NCBI GenBank assembly: GCA_002721465.1
Contig: PBKO01000020.1
Location: 1-36,044 of the forward strand
Reading direction: 5' to 3'
Source: Gammaproteobacteria bacterium
Lineage (GTDB): Bacteria > Pseudomonadota > Gammaproteobacteria > Magnimaribacterales > D2472
Length of the DNA: 36,044 bases
In this document: positions 10,894-19,956 of the stretch, piece by piece
Position numbering within the stretch: position 1 is the stretch's first letter
Layout: every line of letters starts with the position of its first letter
The notes under the pieces: generated by a model
Seen by the model: only the letters and a program-made list of their open reading frames with translations
Told to the model about the DNA's origin: nothing
The model's database searches: none
Translations under genes and position numbers: made by a program

Positions 10894-11387
10894 TATTTAT
10901 TCTCTTCCTTTGTTTGCTTGTTTTCTTCAGTTGCAATAGTTTCTATTATTTTTCCGCCAGCATTTTCAATTGATTTCTTTGCACCTTTTGTAACATTGAT
11001 GCCTTTAACTACTACTTCTGAATCTAGCTCGGTATTTCCAAAAATCTTCACTTTGTTAACATACTTTCCAATAATTTTTTCAGCTTTTAATATTTCAATG
11101 GTAACTTCTTTCATACCGTTAATATTTTTTACATTAACCCCTTTAAAAGCATTATTAACTCTTGATGTGAAACCGAATTTGGGTAATCTCATTTGAAGTG
11201 GCATTTGACCTCCTTCAAAACCAATTCGAACATTACCTCCAGATCTAGATTTTTGACCTTTGTGACCCCTTCCAGCGGTTTTCCCGTTACCAGAGCCAAT
11301 TCCTCTTCCCACTCTTTTTCTATTTTTAGAGGTTCCAGTATTTGAAATTGAGTTTAAATTCATTATGTTTTTTTCTAGTTCACTCAT
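10893..11387 (-). CDS. rplO: 50S ribosomal protein L15
   Basis: L15 is recognised from KRVGRGIGSGNGKTAGRGHKGQ and the following SRSGG...FEGGQMPL. At 164 residues it is longer than E. coli L15 (144); the excess is mainly a Lys/Glu/Asn-rich C-terminal tail. Two starts are possible: ATG at 11387, two bases after the rpmD stop, or ATG at 11363 (MNLNSIS), which aligns better with the usual L15 start. Neither has a clear ribosome binding site. I kept the longer form because it is coupled to rpmD. Confidence 0.93.
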   Translation of the reverse strand: MSELEKNIMNLNSISNTGTSKNRKRVGRGIGSGNGKTAGRGHKGQKSRSGGNVRIGFEGGQMPLQMRLPKFGFTSRVNNAFKGVNVKNINGMKEVTIEILKAEKIIGKYVNKVKIFGNTELDSEVVVKGINVTKGAKKSIENAGGKIIETIATEENKQTKEENK

Positions 11388-11389
11388 GG

Positions 11390-11578
11390 CTAATTTTCTT
11401 TTATTTCCAACATATCTGATATTTTATTTATCATTCCTCTGTTGCTTGGACTATCAATAACAGTCACTGTTTGATTGAGCTTTTTAAAACCAAGTCCTTT
11501 TATACATAACTTATGATTTTGCATTCTTCCAATTCCACTCTTAATCAACTTTACTTTGATTGTTTTAGATTTATTCAT
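11390..11578 (-). CDS. rpmD: 50S ribosomal protein L30
   Basis: This 62-residue L30 (E. coli 59) contains [27 protein letters not shown] in the ferredoxin-like fold region and [17 protein letters not shown]. It binds the 50S surface. The start overlaps the rpsE stop by four bases (ATGA), indicating coupling. Order rpsE-rpmD-rplO is standard for the spc operon. Confidence 0.96.
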   Translation of the reverse strand: MNKSKTIKVKLIKSGIGRMQNHKLCIKGLGFKKLNQTVTVIDSPSNRGMINKISDMLEIKEN

Positions 11579-12084
11579 ATGATCTCTTCTACCTTTTTAT
11601 CTCTTCTTGATGCAACAGTATCAGGAGACTCCATATCGCTTAGAGCATTTATTGTTGCTCTAACAACATTTACAGGATTAGTTGAGCCATAACACTTAGC
11701 CAAAACATTTTGTACACCTGCTAATTCTAGAACTGCTCTCATTGCCCCTCCAGCAATAATTCCCGTACCTTCAGAAGCAGGTTGCATGAAGACTTTAGCA
11801 GAGCCATGCTTAGCCTTAATTGGATACCATAAAGTTGTATTATTTAAGTCTACTTCTACCATACTTCTTCTAGCATTTTCCATAGCTTTTTGAATGGCGA
11901 TAGGTACTTCTTTTGCTTTACCTCTTCCAAATCCAACTCTACCATTTCCGTCACCAACAACAGTCAAGGCAGTAAAACCAAAAATTCTACCACCCTTTAC
12001 AACTTTTGCGACTCTATTAACTTGAACTAATTTTTCTTCAAGTGCGTCGACTTGTTGGTTATTTGATATGTTTTCTTGTTTCAT
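11575..12084 (-). CDS. rpsE: 30S ribosomal protein S5
   Basis: The 169-residue S5 (E. coli 167) has the N-terminal double-stranded RNA-binding-like domain ([37 protein letters not shown]) and the C-terminal domain ([19 protein letters not shown]). S5 takes part in decoding fidelity. I chose the ATG at 12084, four bases after the rplR stop and with GGAG about 11 bases upstream. A start at 12126 would overlap rplR by 38 bases. Confidence 0.96.
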   Translation of the reverse strand: MKQENISNNQQVDALEEKLVQVNRVAKVVKGGRIFGFTALTVVGDGNGRVGFGRGKAKEVPIAIQKAMENARRSMVEVDLNNTTLWYPIKAKHGSAKVFMQPASEGTGIIAGGAMRAVLELAGVQNVLAKCYGSTNPVNVVRATINALSDMESPDTVASRRDKKVEEII

Positions 12085-12088
12085 TAAT

Positions 12089-12436
12089 CTAAAACTCCAA
12101 TCCTGATTTTCTTGCTGAATCTGCAAGTGCTTTTATACGACCATGATATTTATATCCAGATCTATCAAATACAACTTTTTTAATACCGTTTTTCATTGCT
12201 CTTTCTGCAACAACTTTTCCTACCTCTGATGCTCCATCAAGATTATTTGATGAAATTTTTAAATCTTTCTCTAAAGTTGAAGCAGAAACAATAACTTTCG
12301 AACCAAGACTATCTAAAATTTGTGCATAAAAATGTTTTGATGACCTATACACACTTAATCTTGGAACCTCTTGATTTCTGATATTTGCTCTAGCCTTTTT
12401 AGCTCTCCTTAACCTTGAATTATTTTTAACGCTCAT
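12089..12436 (-). CDS. rplR: 50S ribosomal protein L18
   Basis: This 115-residue L18 (E. coli 117) carries [17 protein letters not shown] near residue 25 and the C-terminal [20 protein letters not shown]. It binds 5S rRNA together with L5, encoded upstream at 13697-14239. The start shares one base with the rplF stop. Confidence 0.97.
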   Translation of the reverse strand: MSVKNNSRLRRAKKARANIRNQEVPRLSVYRSSKHFYAQILDSLGSKVIVSASTLEKDLKISSNNLDGASEVGKVVAERAMKNGIKKVVFDRSGYKYHGRIKALADSARKSGLEF

Positions 12437-12984
12437 TATGCACCCGCTCCAGCAGCTTTCTTAGCTTCTTTTCTTTTCACCTGCTCATCTGCATATCTGA
12501 CGCCTTTGCCTTTATATGGCTCAGGAGGCCTAAATGCTCTTATTTCAGCAGCGACTTGTCCAAGTATCTGTTTATTATGACTTTTCAAGACTACTTCTGT
12601 TTGAGAAGGTGTTTCAACTTGAACATCATCTGGTAATTGATATTTAACAGGATGTGAAAAGCCTAGTGTTAACTCAAGAAGCTTTCCAGATGCTTTTGCA
12701 CGATAACCCACACCAATTAATTCAAGCTTTTTTTCAAAGCCAACAGAAACACCAATAATCATGTTATTTATAATTGATCTTGTAGTTCCAGCCAAAGCAA
12801 CTGATTTTTGATTAGATTCATCATATGAAACAGTGATAGCATTATCATCTATATTTAATGATATTGATAAAGATAATAAGAAATCTAATTCGCCTTTACT
12901 TCCCTTAACAGTTACATTTTTGTCATCTACAGAAATGTTAACTCCATCAGGAATAATGATTGGATTCTTAGCTACTCTAGACAT
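12436..12984 (-). CDS. rplF: 50S ribosomal protein L6
   Basis: This 182-residue L6 (E. coli 177) starts [15 protein letters not shown] and has the duplicated L6 fold. The C-terminal signature [24 protein letters not shown] is complete. L6 lies near the GTPase-associated centre. Both ends use TAATG junctions, with rpsH upstream and rplR downstream. Confidence 0.97.
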   Translation of the reverse strand: MSRVAKNPIIIPDGVNISVDDKNVTVKGSKGELDFLLSLSISLNIDDNAITVSYDESNQKSVALAGTTRSIINNMIIGVSVGFEKKLELIGVGYRAKASGKLLELTLGFSHPVKYQLPDDVQVETPSQTEVVLKSHNKQILGQVAAEIRAFRPPEPYKGKGVRYADEQVKRKEAKKAAGAGA

Positions 12985-13379
12985 TAAAATACCTCACACA
13001 AAATTTCACCACCAACATTTTTTGTCTTTGCTTCTCTGTCAGTCATTAAGCCTTGGTTTGTAGATACTATGTAAGAACCCAGTCCACCCTTTACGGCCTC
13101 TAAATCAGAAGCAGATGAGTATCTTCTTAAGCTTGGCTTACTTACCCTTTTAATTTCTTTAATTACAGGCATTTCATTAAAATATTTTAATTCTACTGAA
13201 ATTTGTTTAGCTGAATCAGATTCACTTTCTTTGCATGATTTAAGATAGCCCTCTGACACGAGAACAGATATTAATTCATATTTAAGCTTTGAAAATGGAA
13301 CTTCAACATGAGTTTTACCTCTCATGAGTCCATTTCTTATTCTTGTTAAACAGTCTGCTATAGGATCTTGTAAACTCAT
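12984..13379 (-). CDS. rpsH: 30S ribosomal protein S8
   Basis: This 131-residue S8 starts MSLQDPIADCLTRIRNG and ends in the conserved YIVSTNQGLMTDREAKTKNVGGEILCEVF region. S8 is a primary 16S binder; in E. coli it also represses the spc operon near the rplX-rplE junction. That junction here has no gap at all and I could not recognise an S8 site there. Stop and rplF start share one base. Confidence 0.97.
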   Translation of the reverse strand: MSLQDPIADCLTRIRNGLMRGKTHVEVPFSKLKYELISVLVSEGYLKSCKESESDSAKQISVELKYFNEMPVIKEIKRVSKPSLRRYSSASDLEAVKGGLGSYIVSTNQGLMTDREAKTKNVGGEILCEVF

Positions 13380-13386
13380 ATTATTA

Positions 13387-13692
13387 TTACCAACTTGATT
13401 TAACTAAACCAGGTATATCCCCTCTCATCGCAGCTTCTCTTAGTTTGATTCTACTTAGACCAAACTTTCTATAAACCGCATGAGGCCTTCCAGTTACCTG
13501 ACATCTTCTTACAACACGTGATGGACTAGAATTCCTTGGTAGTTTTTGGAATTTAAATCTTGCATCATATCTTTCTTCGCTAGACAAATTTAAATCATTC
13601 ATCTTTGATTTGAGTAAAGCTCTTTTTTCAGCAAATTTTTCAACAGTTTTAATCCTTTTTACTTCTCTTGCTATCATTGATTTTTTTGCCAT
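13387..13692 (-). CDS. rpsN: 30S ribosomal protein S14, zinc-independent form
   Basis: This is the long (101-residue, as in E. coli) S14 without the CxxC zinc ribbon found in the short form. It starts [15 protein letters not shown] and carries [24 protein letters not shown] followed by [11 protein letters not shown]. It sits in the 30S head. It lies four bases after rplE and seven before rpsH. Confidence 0.97.
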   Translation of the reverse strand: MAKKSMIAREVKRIKTVEKFAEKRALLKSKMNDLNLSSEERYDARFKFQKLPRNSSPSRVVRRCQVTGRPHAVYRKFGLSRIKLREAAMRGDIPGLVKSSW

Positions 13693-13696
13693 ATTA

Positions 13697-14239
13697 TTAC
13701 CTTTGTTTAAATGGAAAATCTAAAACTTTTAGTAGAGCCAATGCATCATCTTTTGTATTTGCAGTTGTATTAATACAAATGTCCATTCCTCTGATGTTAT
13801 CAATATTGTCATAGTTTATTTCAGGAAAAATAATTTGCTCTTTAATGCCGAAAGAATAATTTCCTTGACCATCAAATGATTTTGGATTTAAGCCTCTAAA
13901 ATCTCTTTCTCTTGGAATAGCAATCATAATAAGCCTCTCTATGAAATCGTACATTTTGGAACCCCTAAGAGTTACCTTGCAACCTAATGGCCAACCTTCT
14001 CTTATCTTAAAGCTAGCAACAGATTGACGAGCCTTTGTAGTAATTGGCTTCTGGCCAGATATTTCAGTTAAGTTTTGTAAGGCTGATTCAAGATGTTTTT
14101 TATCATTAGCAGCTTCGCCTACACCCATATTGATCACAACTTTTTTTAACTTAGGAACAGCCATAATATTTTTAATATCCAGTTCCTGTTGGAGAACTGG
14201 TCTAAGCTCTTTATTAAATCGATCTTTTAAGTTAGCCAT
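13697..14239 (-). CDS. rplE: 50S ribosomal protein L5
   Basis: This 180-residue L5 (E. coli 179) contains [32 protein letters not shown] and [14 protein letters not shown], with [20 protein letters not shown]. It binds 5S rRNA in the central protuberance. It starts immediately after the rplX stop with no intervening base. Confidence 0.97.
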   Translation of the reverse strand: MANLKDRFNKELRPVLQQELDIKNIMAVPKLKKVVINMGVGEAANDKKHLESALQNLTEISGQKPITTKARQSVASFKIREGWPLGCKVTLRGSKMYDFIERLIMIAIPRERDFRGLNPKSFDGQGNYSFGIKEQIIFPEINYDNIDNIRGMDICINTTANTKDDALALLKVLDFPFKQR

Positions 14240-14575
14240 TTACTTAATTTCCACTCCATCAGATTTAAATAATCTAATTTTTTTCCCTTTATCATTATTA
14301 GAGTACGTAATCTTGTCTTTAGATTTCTTTTTAGGATTCCATATCGCCAAATTTGATAAGTCTATTGCAGCCTCTTGCTCAACAACACCGCCAGTTATAC
14401 CTTGCTCTGGATTAGGTTTTGTGTGTTTCTTAACCATATTTAACCCGGTCACAATTCCTCTGTTCTTGTTTTTTATAATTTCTCGTAGGGTCCCTTTTTT
14501 GCCAAGATCTTTTCCTGCTATAACTATTACCTCATCGCCAGATCTTAATTTTGTTGGTGTTACTATATTACTCAT
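14240..14575 (-). CDS. rplX: 50S ribosomal protein L24
   Basis: This 111-residue L24 (E. coli 104) has the KOW motif RSGDEVIVIAGKDLGKKGTL at about 12-31 and the NMVKKHTKPNPEQGITGG signature. L24 is an assembly initiator for the 50S subunit. It lies two bases downstream of rplN and directly abuts rplE. Confidence 0.97.
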   Translation of the reverse strand: MSNIVTPTKLRSGDEVIVIAGKDLGKKGTLREIIKNKNRGIVTGLNMVKKHTKPNPEQGITGGVVEQEAAIDLSNLAIWNPKKKSKDKITYSNNDKGKKIRLFKSDGVEIK

Positions 14576-14577
14576 AT

Positions 14578-14946
14578 TTATATAACCTCAGGTGCTAGTG
14601 ATAATATTTTCATATGTTTGCCTTCTCGAAGTTCTCTTGTCACTGGTCCAAAAACACGTGTACCAATAGGAGCCTTTTGATTATTTATTAATACAGCCGC
14701 ATTTTCATCAAATTTTATCAATGAGCCATCTTTTCTTCGGACTCCTTTTCTAGTCCTAACTATCAAAGCATCGACAACTTGTCCTTTTTTAACCTTACCG
14801 GTAGGAATAGCTTCACGTACAGCAACTTTAATAACGTCTCCAATGTTTGCATATCTTCTTTTAGAGCCGCCTAAAACCTTGATACACATAACACTCCTTG
14901 CTCCACTGTTATCCGCAATTTTTAGTAACGATTGCATCTGTATCAT
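14578..14946 (-). CDS. rplN: 50S ribosomal protein L14
   Basis: This 122-residue L14 (E. coli 123) has the conserved [20 protein letters not shown] and the closing [20 protein letters not shown] with SLAPEVI. L14 forms an intersubunit bridge and is the docking site of silencing factor RsfS. Start and rpsQ stop share one base (TAATG). Confidence 0.97.
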   Translation of the reverse strand: MIQMQSLLKIADNSGARSVMCIKVLGGSKRRYANIGDVIKVAVREAIPTGKVKKGQVVDALIVRTRKGVRRKDGSLIKFDENAAVLINNQKAPIGTRVFGPVTRELREGKHMKILSLAPEVI

Positions 14947-15218
14947 TATTTGTTCTCCTGCGAAACATCTGTTACTAATTCGTTAGAAACTAAAATCCAT
15001 GTTTTTTTCTTTGATATTGGTCTACATTCTTTAACTGAAACAATATCCCCAATCGACGCTACGTTTTCTTCATCGTGGGCATGAACTTTAGTAGCTCTTT
15101 TTACAACCTTTCCATATAAAGGGTGTTTAACCTTTCTCTCAACTTTTACTGTAATTGTTTTGTCAGCCTTATCACTTGTTACAATGCCTGTGAGGATTCT
15201 TGGGTTCGTTGTTTCCAT
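14946..15218 (-). CDS. rpsQ: 30S ribosomal protein S17
   Basis: This 90-residue OB-fold S17 (E. coli 84) contains [30 protein letters not shown] and the closing [19 protein letters not shown]. It binds 16S rRNA early in assembly. Both ends form TAATG overlaps, with rpmC before and rplN after. Confidence 0.97.
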   Translation of the reverse strand: METTNPRILTGIVTSDKADKTITVKVERKVKHPLYGKVVKRATKVHAHDEENVASIGDIVSVKECRPISKKKTWILVSNELVTDVSQENK

Positions 15219-15424
15219 TATTCTTTATCCTCATTTTTGATCTCATTTATAACTGTTTTAATTCTTGCAATATTTTTTCTCACTTTTAATAACTCACTAG
15301 TCTCATTCAATTGACCAGTTTTATGTTTTATTCTCAAACTAAATTGTGCTTCTCGAGCAGAGATTAATTCAGCATTAAGTTGATCTATTTTTTTCTTTCT
15401 TAAATCTATTATTTCTTTATTCAT
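15218..15424 (-). CDS. rpmC: 50S ribosomal protein L29
   Basis: This 68-residue, mostly helical L29 (E. coli 63) has the family pattern of leucine/arginine helices and the short [14 protein letters not shown] motif. It lies at the polypeptide exit tunnel, next to L23. It is seven bases downstream of rplP and overlaps rpsQ by one base. Confidence 0.95.
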   Translation of the reverse strand: MNKEIIDLRKKKIDQLNAELISAREAQFSLRIKHKTGQLNETSELLKVRKNIARIKTVINEIKNEDKE

Positions 15425-15431
15425 TATATTT

Positions 15432-15833
15432 TTACTTTATAAAATGAGTTTTGATTGGTAGCTTTGCAGAAGCTAACCTAAAAGCTTCTCTTGCTAGTTC
15501 CTCTTCAACTCCAGCCATCTCAAACATTATTTTCCCTGGTTGAACTAGAGCAACCCAATATTCAACATTTCCCTTACCTTTTCCCATTCTTACTTCAAGT
15601 GGTTTTTTTGTAATTGGTTTATCTGGAAAAATTCTAATCCAAATATTTCCACCTCTTTTTATATATCTTGTCATTGCTCTTCGAGCAGCTTCGATTTGTC
15701 TTGCAGTTATTCTTCCTCTATCTGAAGCAACTAAGCCAAATCTCCCAAAAGCTATTGAATTACCATTCTGAGCAAGGCCTCTATTCCTGCCTTTGTGCAT
15801 TTTTCTAAATTTTGTTTGTTTAGGTTGTAGCAT
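15432..15833 (-). CDS. rplP: 50S ribosomal protein L16
   Basis: This 133-residue L16 (E. coli 136) starts [21 protein letters not shown] and has [27 protein letters not shown] and [15 protein letters not shown]. Arg82 here aligns with E. coli Arg81, the residue hydroxylated by RoxA/YcfD. The last residues of the E. coli tail are missing. It is two bases after rpsC. Confidence 0.97.
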   Translation of the reverse strand: MLQPKQTKFRKMHKGRNRGLAQNGNSIAFGRFGLVASDRGRITARQIEAARRAMTRYIKRGGNIWIRIFPDKPITKKPLEVRMGKGKGNVEYWVALVQPGKIMFEMAGVEEELAREAFRLASAKLPIKTHFIK

Positions 15834-15835
15834 TT

Positions 15836-16495
15836 TTAATTAGCCCCTGGGTTACTTTTATATGGATCTTCAGTTATTTCACCTCTAAATACCCAAACTT
15901 TCACACCAATAATTCCATAAGTTGTTAAAGCTTCAGCTGTTCCATAGTCAATATCAGCTCTCAAAGTGTGTAAAGGAACTCTTCCTTCTCTATACCATTC
16001 AGTTCTCGCAATTTCAGCACCATTTAATCTCCCAGAAACCTCAACTCTGACGCCTTTTGCGCTTTGTCTAAGTGCGCTCTGAACTGTTCTTTTCATTGCA
16101 CGCCTATACATGACTCTTTTTTCAAGTTGTTGAGCTACTCCTTCAGCTAAAATACGTGCATCTAGGTCTGGTTTTTTTACTTCCTTGATATTAATTTTTG
16201 AAGGTCCTTTTACAATTTTTTGAACGGCTTTTTTGAGGTTTTCAATTTCTTCTCCTCTTTTTCCTATGATGATACCTGGTCTAGAGGTATGAATATTTAC
16301 TATAAAGCTATCGGCAGTTCTTTCTAACTCAACTTTGCTAATTGATGAATTTTTTAGCTTCTTTCCAAGATAATCTCTAACTTTTAAATCCTGAATCAAG
16401 TTACTTGAAAAATCTTTACCTTTTGCATACCAATTAGCATTTTGTTTCTTTGATACACCGAGTCTAAAACCTGTTGGATTAACTTTTTGGCCCAT
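15836..16495 (-). CDS. rpsC: 30S ribosomal protein S3
   Basis: This 219-residue S3 (E. coli 233) starts [16 protein letters not shown]. It has the KH domain ([17 protein letters not shown] near 72-88) and the C-terminal domain with [21 protein letters not shown]. It forms part of the mRNA entry channel. The shorter length comes from the C-terminus. The start shares one base with the rplV stop. Confidence 0.97.
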   Translation of the reverse strand: MGQKVNPTGFRLGVSKKQNANWYAKGKDFSSNLIQDLKVRDYLGKKLKNSSISKVELERTADSFIVNIHTSRPGIIIGKRGEEIENLKKAVQKIVKGPSKINIKEVKKPDLDARILAEGVAQQLEKRVMYRRAMKRTVQSALRQSAKGVRVEVSGRLNGAEIARTEWYREGRVPLHTLRADIDYGTAEALTTYGIIGVKVWVFRGEITEDPYKSNPGAN

Positions 16496-16833
16496 TATTT
16501 TGCTTCCTCAGTTAAGATGATTTCAATGTGACATGTTGGTTTGATGATTCTATCTGCTCGCCCTCTTGCTCTTGGTTTCATTCTTTTCAATCTCATGCCT
16601 TGGTTAACAATGATTGATTTAATTGAGAGTTTATCAATATCTGAATTACTATTATTCTCTGCATTAGCTATAGCTGATTCGAGTAATTTTTTTATAACTG
16701 AGGAGCCTTTTTGCTTATCGTAAATAAGAAAATCCATAGCTTGGTCAACTCTTTTACCTCTAATTTGATTAGCAACAAGTGCTGCTTTTTGTGGGGATAG
16801 TCTTGTTCCTTTTAAATATGCTCTAGTATCCAT
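16495..16833 (-). CDS. rplV: 50S ribosomal protein L22
   Basis: This 112-residue L22 (E. coli 110) has [17 protein letters not shown] near the start and the beta-hairpin loop [17 protein letters not shown] that extends into the exit tunnel, a site of macrolide-resistance changes in other bacteria. No insertion or deletion is apparent in the hairpin. Both ends are TAATG overlaps. Confidence 0.97.
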   Translation of the reverse strand: MDTRAYLKGTRLSPQKAALVANQIRGKRVDQAMDFLIYDKQKGSSVIKKLLESAIANAENNSNSDIDKLSIKSIIVNQGMRLKRMKPRARGRADRIIKPTCHIEIILTEEAK

Positions 16834-17105
16834 TATTGAGCCTTCCTATCACCTGAGTGAAGCTTAAATGTTCTTGTTATAGCAAATTCTCCTAGCTTAT
16901 GACCAACCATGTCTTCGTTAATAAATACAGGAATGTGTTGTCTTCCGTTATGAACAGAAATAGTTAATCCAACCATAGATGGAATTACCATAGATCTTCT
17001 AGACCATGTTTTAATTGGTTTTTTATCATTACTAGCATGAGCAGCATCAACTTTTTTTGATAAAGATAAATCTACGAATGGTCCTTTCTTTAATGATCTA
17101 GGCAT
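16833..17105 (-). CDS. rpsS: 30S ribosomal protein S19
   Basis: This 90-residue S19 (E. coli 92) starts [12 protein letters not shown] and contains [23 protein letters not shown] split across the core, then [13 protein letters not shown]. It lies in the 30S head with S13. It directly abuts the rplB stop and overlaps rplV by one base. Confidence 0.97.
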   Translation of the reverse strand: MPRSLKKGPFVDLSLSKKVDAAHASNDKKPIKTWSRRSMVIPSMVGLTISVHNGRQHIPVFINEDMVGHKLGEFAITRTFKLHSGDRKAQ

Positions 17106-17930
17106 TTATTTTTTACCTCTTCTTCTAATTATTAACTCATTAGTTCTTTGATTTTTTCTTGTTTTATATCCTTTGGTTGGAACACCCCATGGTGTAGAAG
17201 GATGCCTTCCACCTGATGTTCTTCCTTCACCACCTCCATGTGGATGGTCTACTGGATTCATAGCTACCCCTCTGACAGTTGGTCTTACACCTCTCCATCT
17301 TTTTGCACCAGCTTTACCTAAAGATTTGAGATTACTTTCTTGATTAGAAACAACTCCTAAGGTTGCTCTGCATTCCCATAGTACTTTTCTAGTTTCACCA
17401 GACTGCAATCTCAAGGTTGCATAAATACCCTCTTTAGCAATCAGTCTTGCAGATGTTCCAGCGCTTCTTGCTATTTGTGCACCTTTCATGGGTTTTAATT
17501 CAACACAATGAACATTTGTACCTAAAGGTATATCTTTAAGTTTCATTGAATTACCTACTTTAATTTCACAGTTTTCTGAAGAAATTACTTCGTCACCAAC
17601 TTTAACTTTAGATGGAGCAATAATGTAGCTTTTTTCACCATCTTTATACTTAAGAAGTGCAATGTGAGCAGACCTATTTGGATCATACTCAATTCTCTCT
17701 ATAACAGCGGGTATATCAAATTTGTTTCTCTTGAAGTCAATTATTCTATAGTTTTTTTTGTGGCCTCCACCTTGGTGCCTTACTGTTATTCTTCCATTGT
17801 TATTTCTTCCACCTTTTTTATTTTTTGATTCAGTCAATGACTTAAGGGGTCTCCCCTTGTAAAGGTCTGACTTTATAGAGATAACTCCTCTTCTTCCTGG
17901 GCTTGTTGGTTTTGCCTTTAAAATTGCCAT
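17106..17930 (-). CDS. rplB: 50S ribosomal protein L2
   Basis: This 274-residue L2 (E. coli 273) contains [35 protein letters not shown] and the peptidyl-transferase-proximal [18 protein letters not shown], including the conserved histidine equivalent to E. coli His229. It is among the most conserved 50S proteins. The start shares one base with the rplW stop. Confidence 0.98.
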   Translation of the reverse strand: MAILKAKPTSPGRRGVISIKSDLYKGRPLKSLTESKNKKGGRNNNGRITVRHQGGGHKKNYRIIDFKRNKFDIPAVIERIEYDPNRSAHIALLKYKDGEKSYIIAPSKVKVGDEVISSENCEIKVGNSMKLKDIPLGTNVHCVELKPMKGAQIARSAGTSARLIAKEGIYATLRLQSGETRKVLWECRATLGVVSNQESNLKSLGKAGAKRWRGVRPTVRGVAMNPVDHPHGGGEGRTSGGRHPSTPWGVPTKGYKTRKNQRTNELIIRRRGKK

Positions 17931-18226
17931 TAGTTAATGCCCTCAAACTGTATATCAGAATCTTTACTAATTGAAACAAAAGCTTTTTTGTAATTTGATT
18001 TTTTGTATACACCAAATCTATTTCTTTTATTTTTGCCTTTAACAATTGAGGTTGTAATTTTTAAGACCTTGACCTTAAAAAGCTTTTCAACTGCCATTTT
18101 AATTTCTCTTTTAGTCGAATCTAAATCAACTTTAAAAACTATCTGTTTTAGACTTTCACTTAAGATTGCTGTTTGCTCAGTTATTATTGGTGATTTTATT
18201 AAAGTGAATAACTTTTCTTTATCCAT
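17930..18226 (-). CDS. rplW: 50S ribosomal protein L23
   Basis: This 98-residue L23 (E. coli 100) has [13 protein letters not shown] near the start and [19 protein letters not shown] in the core. It lines the tunnel exit and is the docking site of trigger factor and SRP. Its ATG lies inside the last codons of rplD, an 8-base overlap, the deepest in the operon. Confidence 0.96.
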   Translation of the reverse strand: MDKEKLFTLIKSPIITEQTAILSESLKQIVFKVDLDSTKREIKMAVEKLFKVKVLKITTSIVKGKNKRNRFGVYKKSNYKKAFVSISKDSDIQFEGIN

Positions 18227-18833
18227 TTATCCACTCCTCTATATGCTTAAGTGCCTTACTTGTTACAGCAACCTTTTGAGGTTTAAGTAAATTCACTGGA
18301 TTTATTTCCCTGTAAGTTATTACATCAACATTTGGTATATTTCTTGCAGACAAATATAAGTTCATGTCTAACTCTTCAGTAATTATTAAAACTTTACTAA
18401 GTGAAAATTGATTTAAAAAGTTAGCTATATCTTTTGTTTTAGGCTTACTTAAAACAGGCTTTTCAATTGCGACCAATCGATTTTGTCTCACAAGCTCTGA
18501 AAATATTGATTTAATAGCAGCTCTATACATTTTTTTGTTGATCTTTTTATTGAAATTTTTTGGTCTTGAAGCAAATGTAACTCCCCCACCTCGCCACAAT
18601 GGACTTCTGATTGTTCCTGCTCTGGCTCTTCCTGTTCCCTTTTGTCTGTATGGTTTTTTACCACCTCCACGAACTTCTGATCTATTTTTTTGCTTGGAAC
18701 TTCCTTGTCTAGAAACGGCCATAAAACTAACTAATGCTTGATGAATTAGCGATTCATTAAATTCTTTACTAAATACTTCATTTGAAATTGAAATATCCTT
18801 TGTATTGGTGTTTGATAAAAATTCTATTTTCAT
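18219..18833 (-). CDS. rplD: 50S ribosomal protein L4
   Basis: This 204-residue L4 (E. coli 201) carries the extended tunnel loop (GSSKQKNRSEVRGGGKKPYR, then QKGTGRARAGTIRSPLWRGGG). In E. coli L4 also represses its own S10 operon through a leader before rpsJ. That leader is too short here; see the structured spacer at 19466-19519. It overlaps rplC by one base and rplW by eight. Confidence 0.97.
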   Translation of the reverse strand: MKIEFLSNTNTKDISISNEVFSKEFNESLIHQALVSFMAVSRQGSSKQKNRSEVRGGGKKPYRQKGTGRARAGTIRSPLWRGGGVTFASRPKNFNKKINKKMYRAAIKSIFSELVRQNRLVAIEKPVLSKPKTKDIANFLNQFSLSKVLIITEELDMNLYLSARNIPNVDVITYREINPVNLLKPQKVAVTSKALKHIEEWING

Positions 18834-19465
18834 TATTTTTTAACAGATGGTTTAATTTGAATCTGTGAGCCATTAAATCCTGGAACAGAGCCTTTTATAT
18901 AAATTATATTATTTTCAACGTCTATTTCGACAATTTTTAAATTCTGAACAGTATTTTTGACATTACCCATTTGACCAGACATTTTTTTACCTTTCCAAAC
19001 TCTTCCTGGAGTTTGGCATTGGCCAATTGAACCATGTGCTCTATGAGAAAGTGAATTACCATGAGTAGCATCTTGCATTGAAAAATTATGCCTTTTTATA
19101 ACACCAGCATATCCTTTGCCTTTAGATGTTCCTGAAATATCTACATATTGACCTACTTCAAAAATATCGGCAGTAATATGGTTTCCAATTTCAAAAGAAG
19201 ATTCGTTTTGGTGAGTAACTCTGAATTCAGCTAATGACCCTGGTGTGATATTAATTTTTTTAAAGAATTCTATTTGTGATTTATTAAGATTATTAGATTT
19301 TTCTATTTTGGATAGTTGAACGGCGTCATATCCATTCTTTTCTTTTGTTTTAATTCCAGAAATAAAATTTCCGCAAACAGAAACTGCGGTAACAGGTACT
19401 GATTCACCGTCTTCAAGAAAAAGACGTGACATACCAGATTTTTTACCTATCAAGCCTATGCTCAA
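18833..19465 (-). CDS. rplC: 50S ribosomal protein L3, TTG start
   Basis: This 210-residue L3 (E. coli 209) opens SIGLIGKKSGMSRLF and contains GTSKGKGYAGVIKRHNF, SLSHRAHGSIGQ and GKKMSGQMG. L3 initiates 50S assembly and reaches the peptidyl transferase centre. No ATG fits the conserved N-terminus. The start is TTG at 19463-19465 with AAGGAG six bases upstream, and an in-frame TAA lies a few codons further up. It is separated from rpsJ by 54 bases. Confidence 0.95.
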   Translation of the reverse strand: MSIGLIGKKSGMSRLFLEDGESVPVTAVSVCGNFISGIKTKEKNGYDAVQLSKIEKSNNLNKSQIEFFKKINITPGSLAEFRVTHQNESSFEIGNHITADIFEVGQYVDISGTSKGKGYAGVIKRHNFSMQDATHGNSLSHRAHGSIGQCQTPGRVWKGKKMSGQMGNVKNTVQNLKIVEIDVENNIIYIKGSVPGFNGSQIQIKPSVKK

Positions 19466-19519
19466 TTTAATCTCCTTTTACGGGGCTATAAACCCTCTAT
19501 GGCCGCATTTGCGTTAAAA
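19466..19519 (-). promoter_or_regulatory. structured rpsJ-rplC spacer, candidate translational control site
   Basis: This is the longest gap inside the rpsJ-rplQ array. In RNA sense it can form two small hairpins: CGC/GCG with a four-base loop at 19504-19513, and GGGTT/AGCCC (one G-U pair) with a three-base loop at 19483-19495. The strong ribosome binding site AAGGAG and a TTG start follow. The structures are short and could be incidental. No U-run follows, so it is not a terminator. Confidence 0.35.
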
Positions 19520-19834
19520 TTATTGCCCTAAGCTTATTTGAACATCTACCCCTGAGGATAGATCAAGTTTCATTAAAGCATCAACTGTTTTATCAGTTGG
19601 TTTGACAATGTCCATTAATCTCTTATAAGTAACAATTTCATATTGATCTCTTGCATCTTTATCTTTATGCGGTGATATCAAAATAGTTGTTCTCTCTTTC
19701 TTAACTGGTAAAGGAATTGGGCCATTTATTACGGCGCCTGTTTTTTTTACAGTTTCAACAATTAACTTTGCTGAAGCATCAATTAATCTGTAGTCAAAAG
19801 CTTTTAACCTTATTCTGATTGATTGATTATCCAT
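19520..19834 (-). CDS. rpsJ: 30S ribosomal protein S10 (NusE)
   Basis: This 104-residue S10 (E. coli 103) starts [19 protein letters not shown] and has [29 protein letters not shown]. Besides its 30S role, S10 binds NusB in antitermination and NusG in transcription-translation coupling. It is the first gene after the promoter at 19897-19926, with only about 55 bases of 5' leader. Confidence 0.97.
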   Translation of the reverse strand: MDNQSIRIRLKAFDYRLIDASAKLIVETVKKTGAVINGPIPLPVKKERTTILISPHKDKDARDQYEIVTYKRLMDIVKPTDKTVDALMKLDLSSGVDVQISLGQ

Positions 19835-19896
19835 ACCTATTTTTACCTATTAAAAAACTCTAATTTTTACACTCTAAAATTCTTAAAATGTGGCGT

Positions 19897-19926
19897 ATTC
19901 TAAGCTTCTTGAAGCATTAATGTCAA
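19897..19926 (-). promoter_or_regulatory. sigma70-type promoter of the S10-spc-alpha array
   Basis: On the minus strand TTGACA (19921-19926, full consensus) and TAGAAT (19897-19902, 5 of 6) are 18 bp apart, followed by the GC-containing ACGCCACA. The spacer holds a short inverted repeat, GCTTC-AA-GAAGC. The promoter lies in the 122-bp interval between fusA and rpsJ, where most gammaproteobacteria have tufA. It shares the decamer AATACGCCAC with the tRNA-Thr/tuf promoter. Confidence 0.8.
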
Positions 19927-19956
19927 CTTTATATTGTAGTTTTACAGATATTGTTT

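Noticed and set aside
12085-12126. Longer rpsE with 14 extra residues
   Set aside because: It overlaps rplR by 38 bases and the extra residues do not resemble S5; the ATG at 12084 fits spacing and ribosome binding site.
14130-14585. 151-codon plus-strand open frame opposite rplE/rplX
   Set aside because: Hydrophobic low-complexity product expected from the antisense of Lys/Ile-rich genes; no recognisable domain and it spans two conserved genes.
19903-19916. Inverted repeat as a fusA terminator
   Set aside because: The stem is only four to five base pairs, has no U-run after it, and lies inside the spacer of the S10 promoter.
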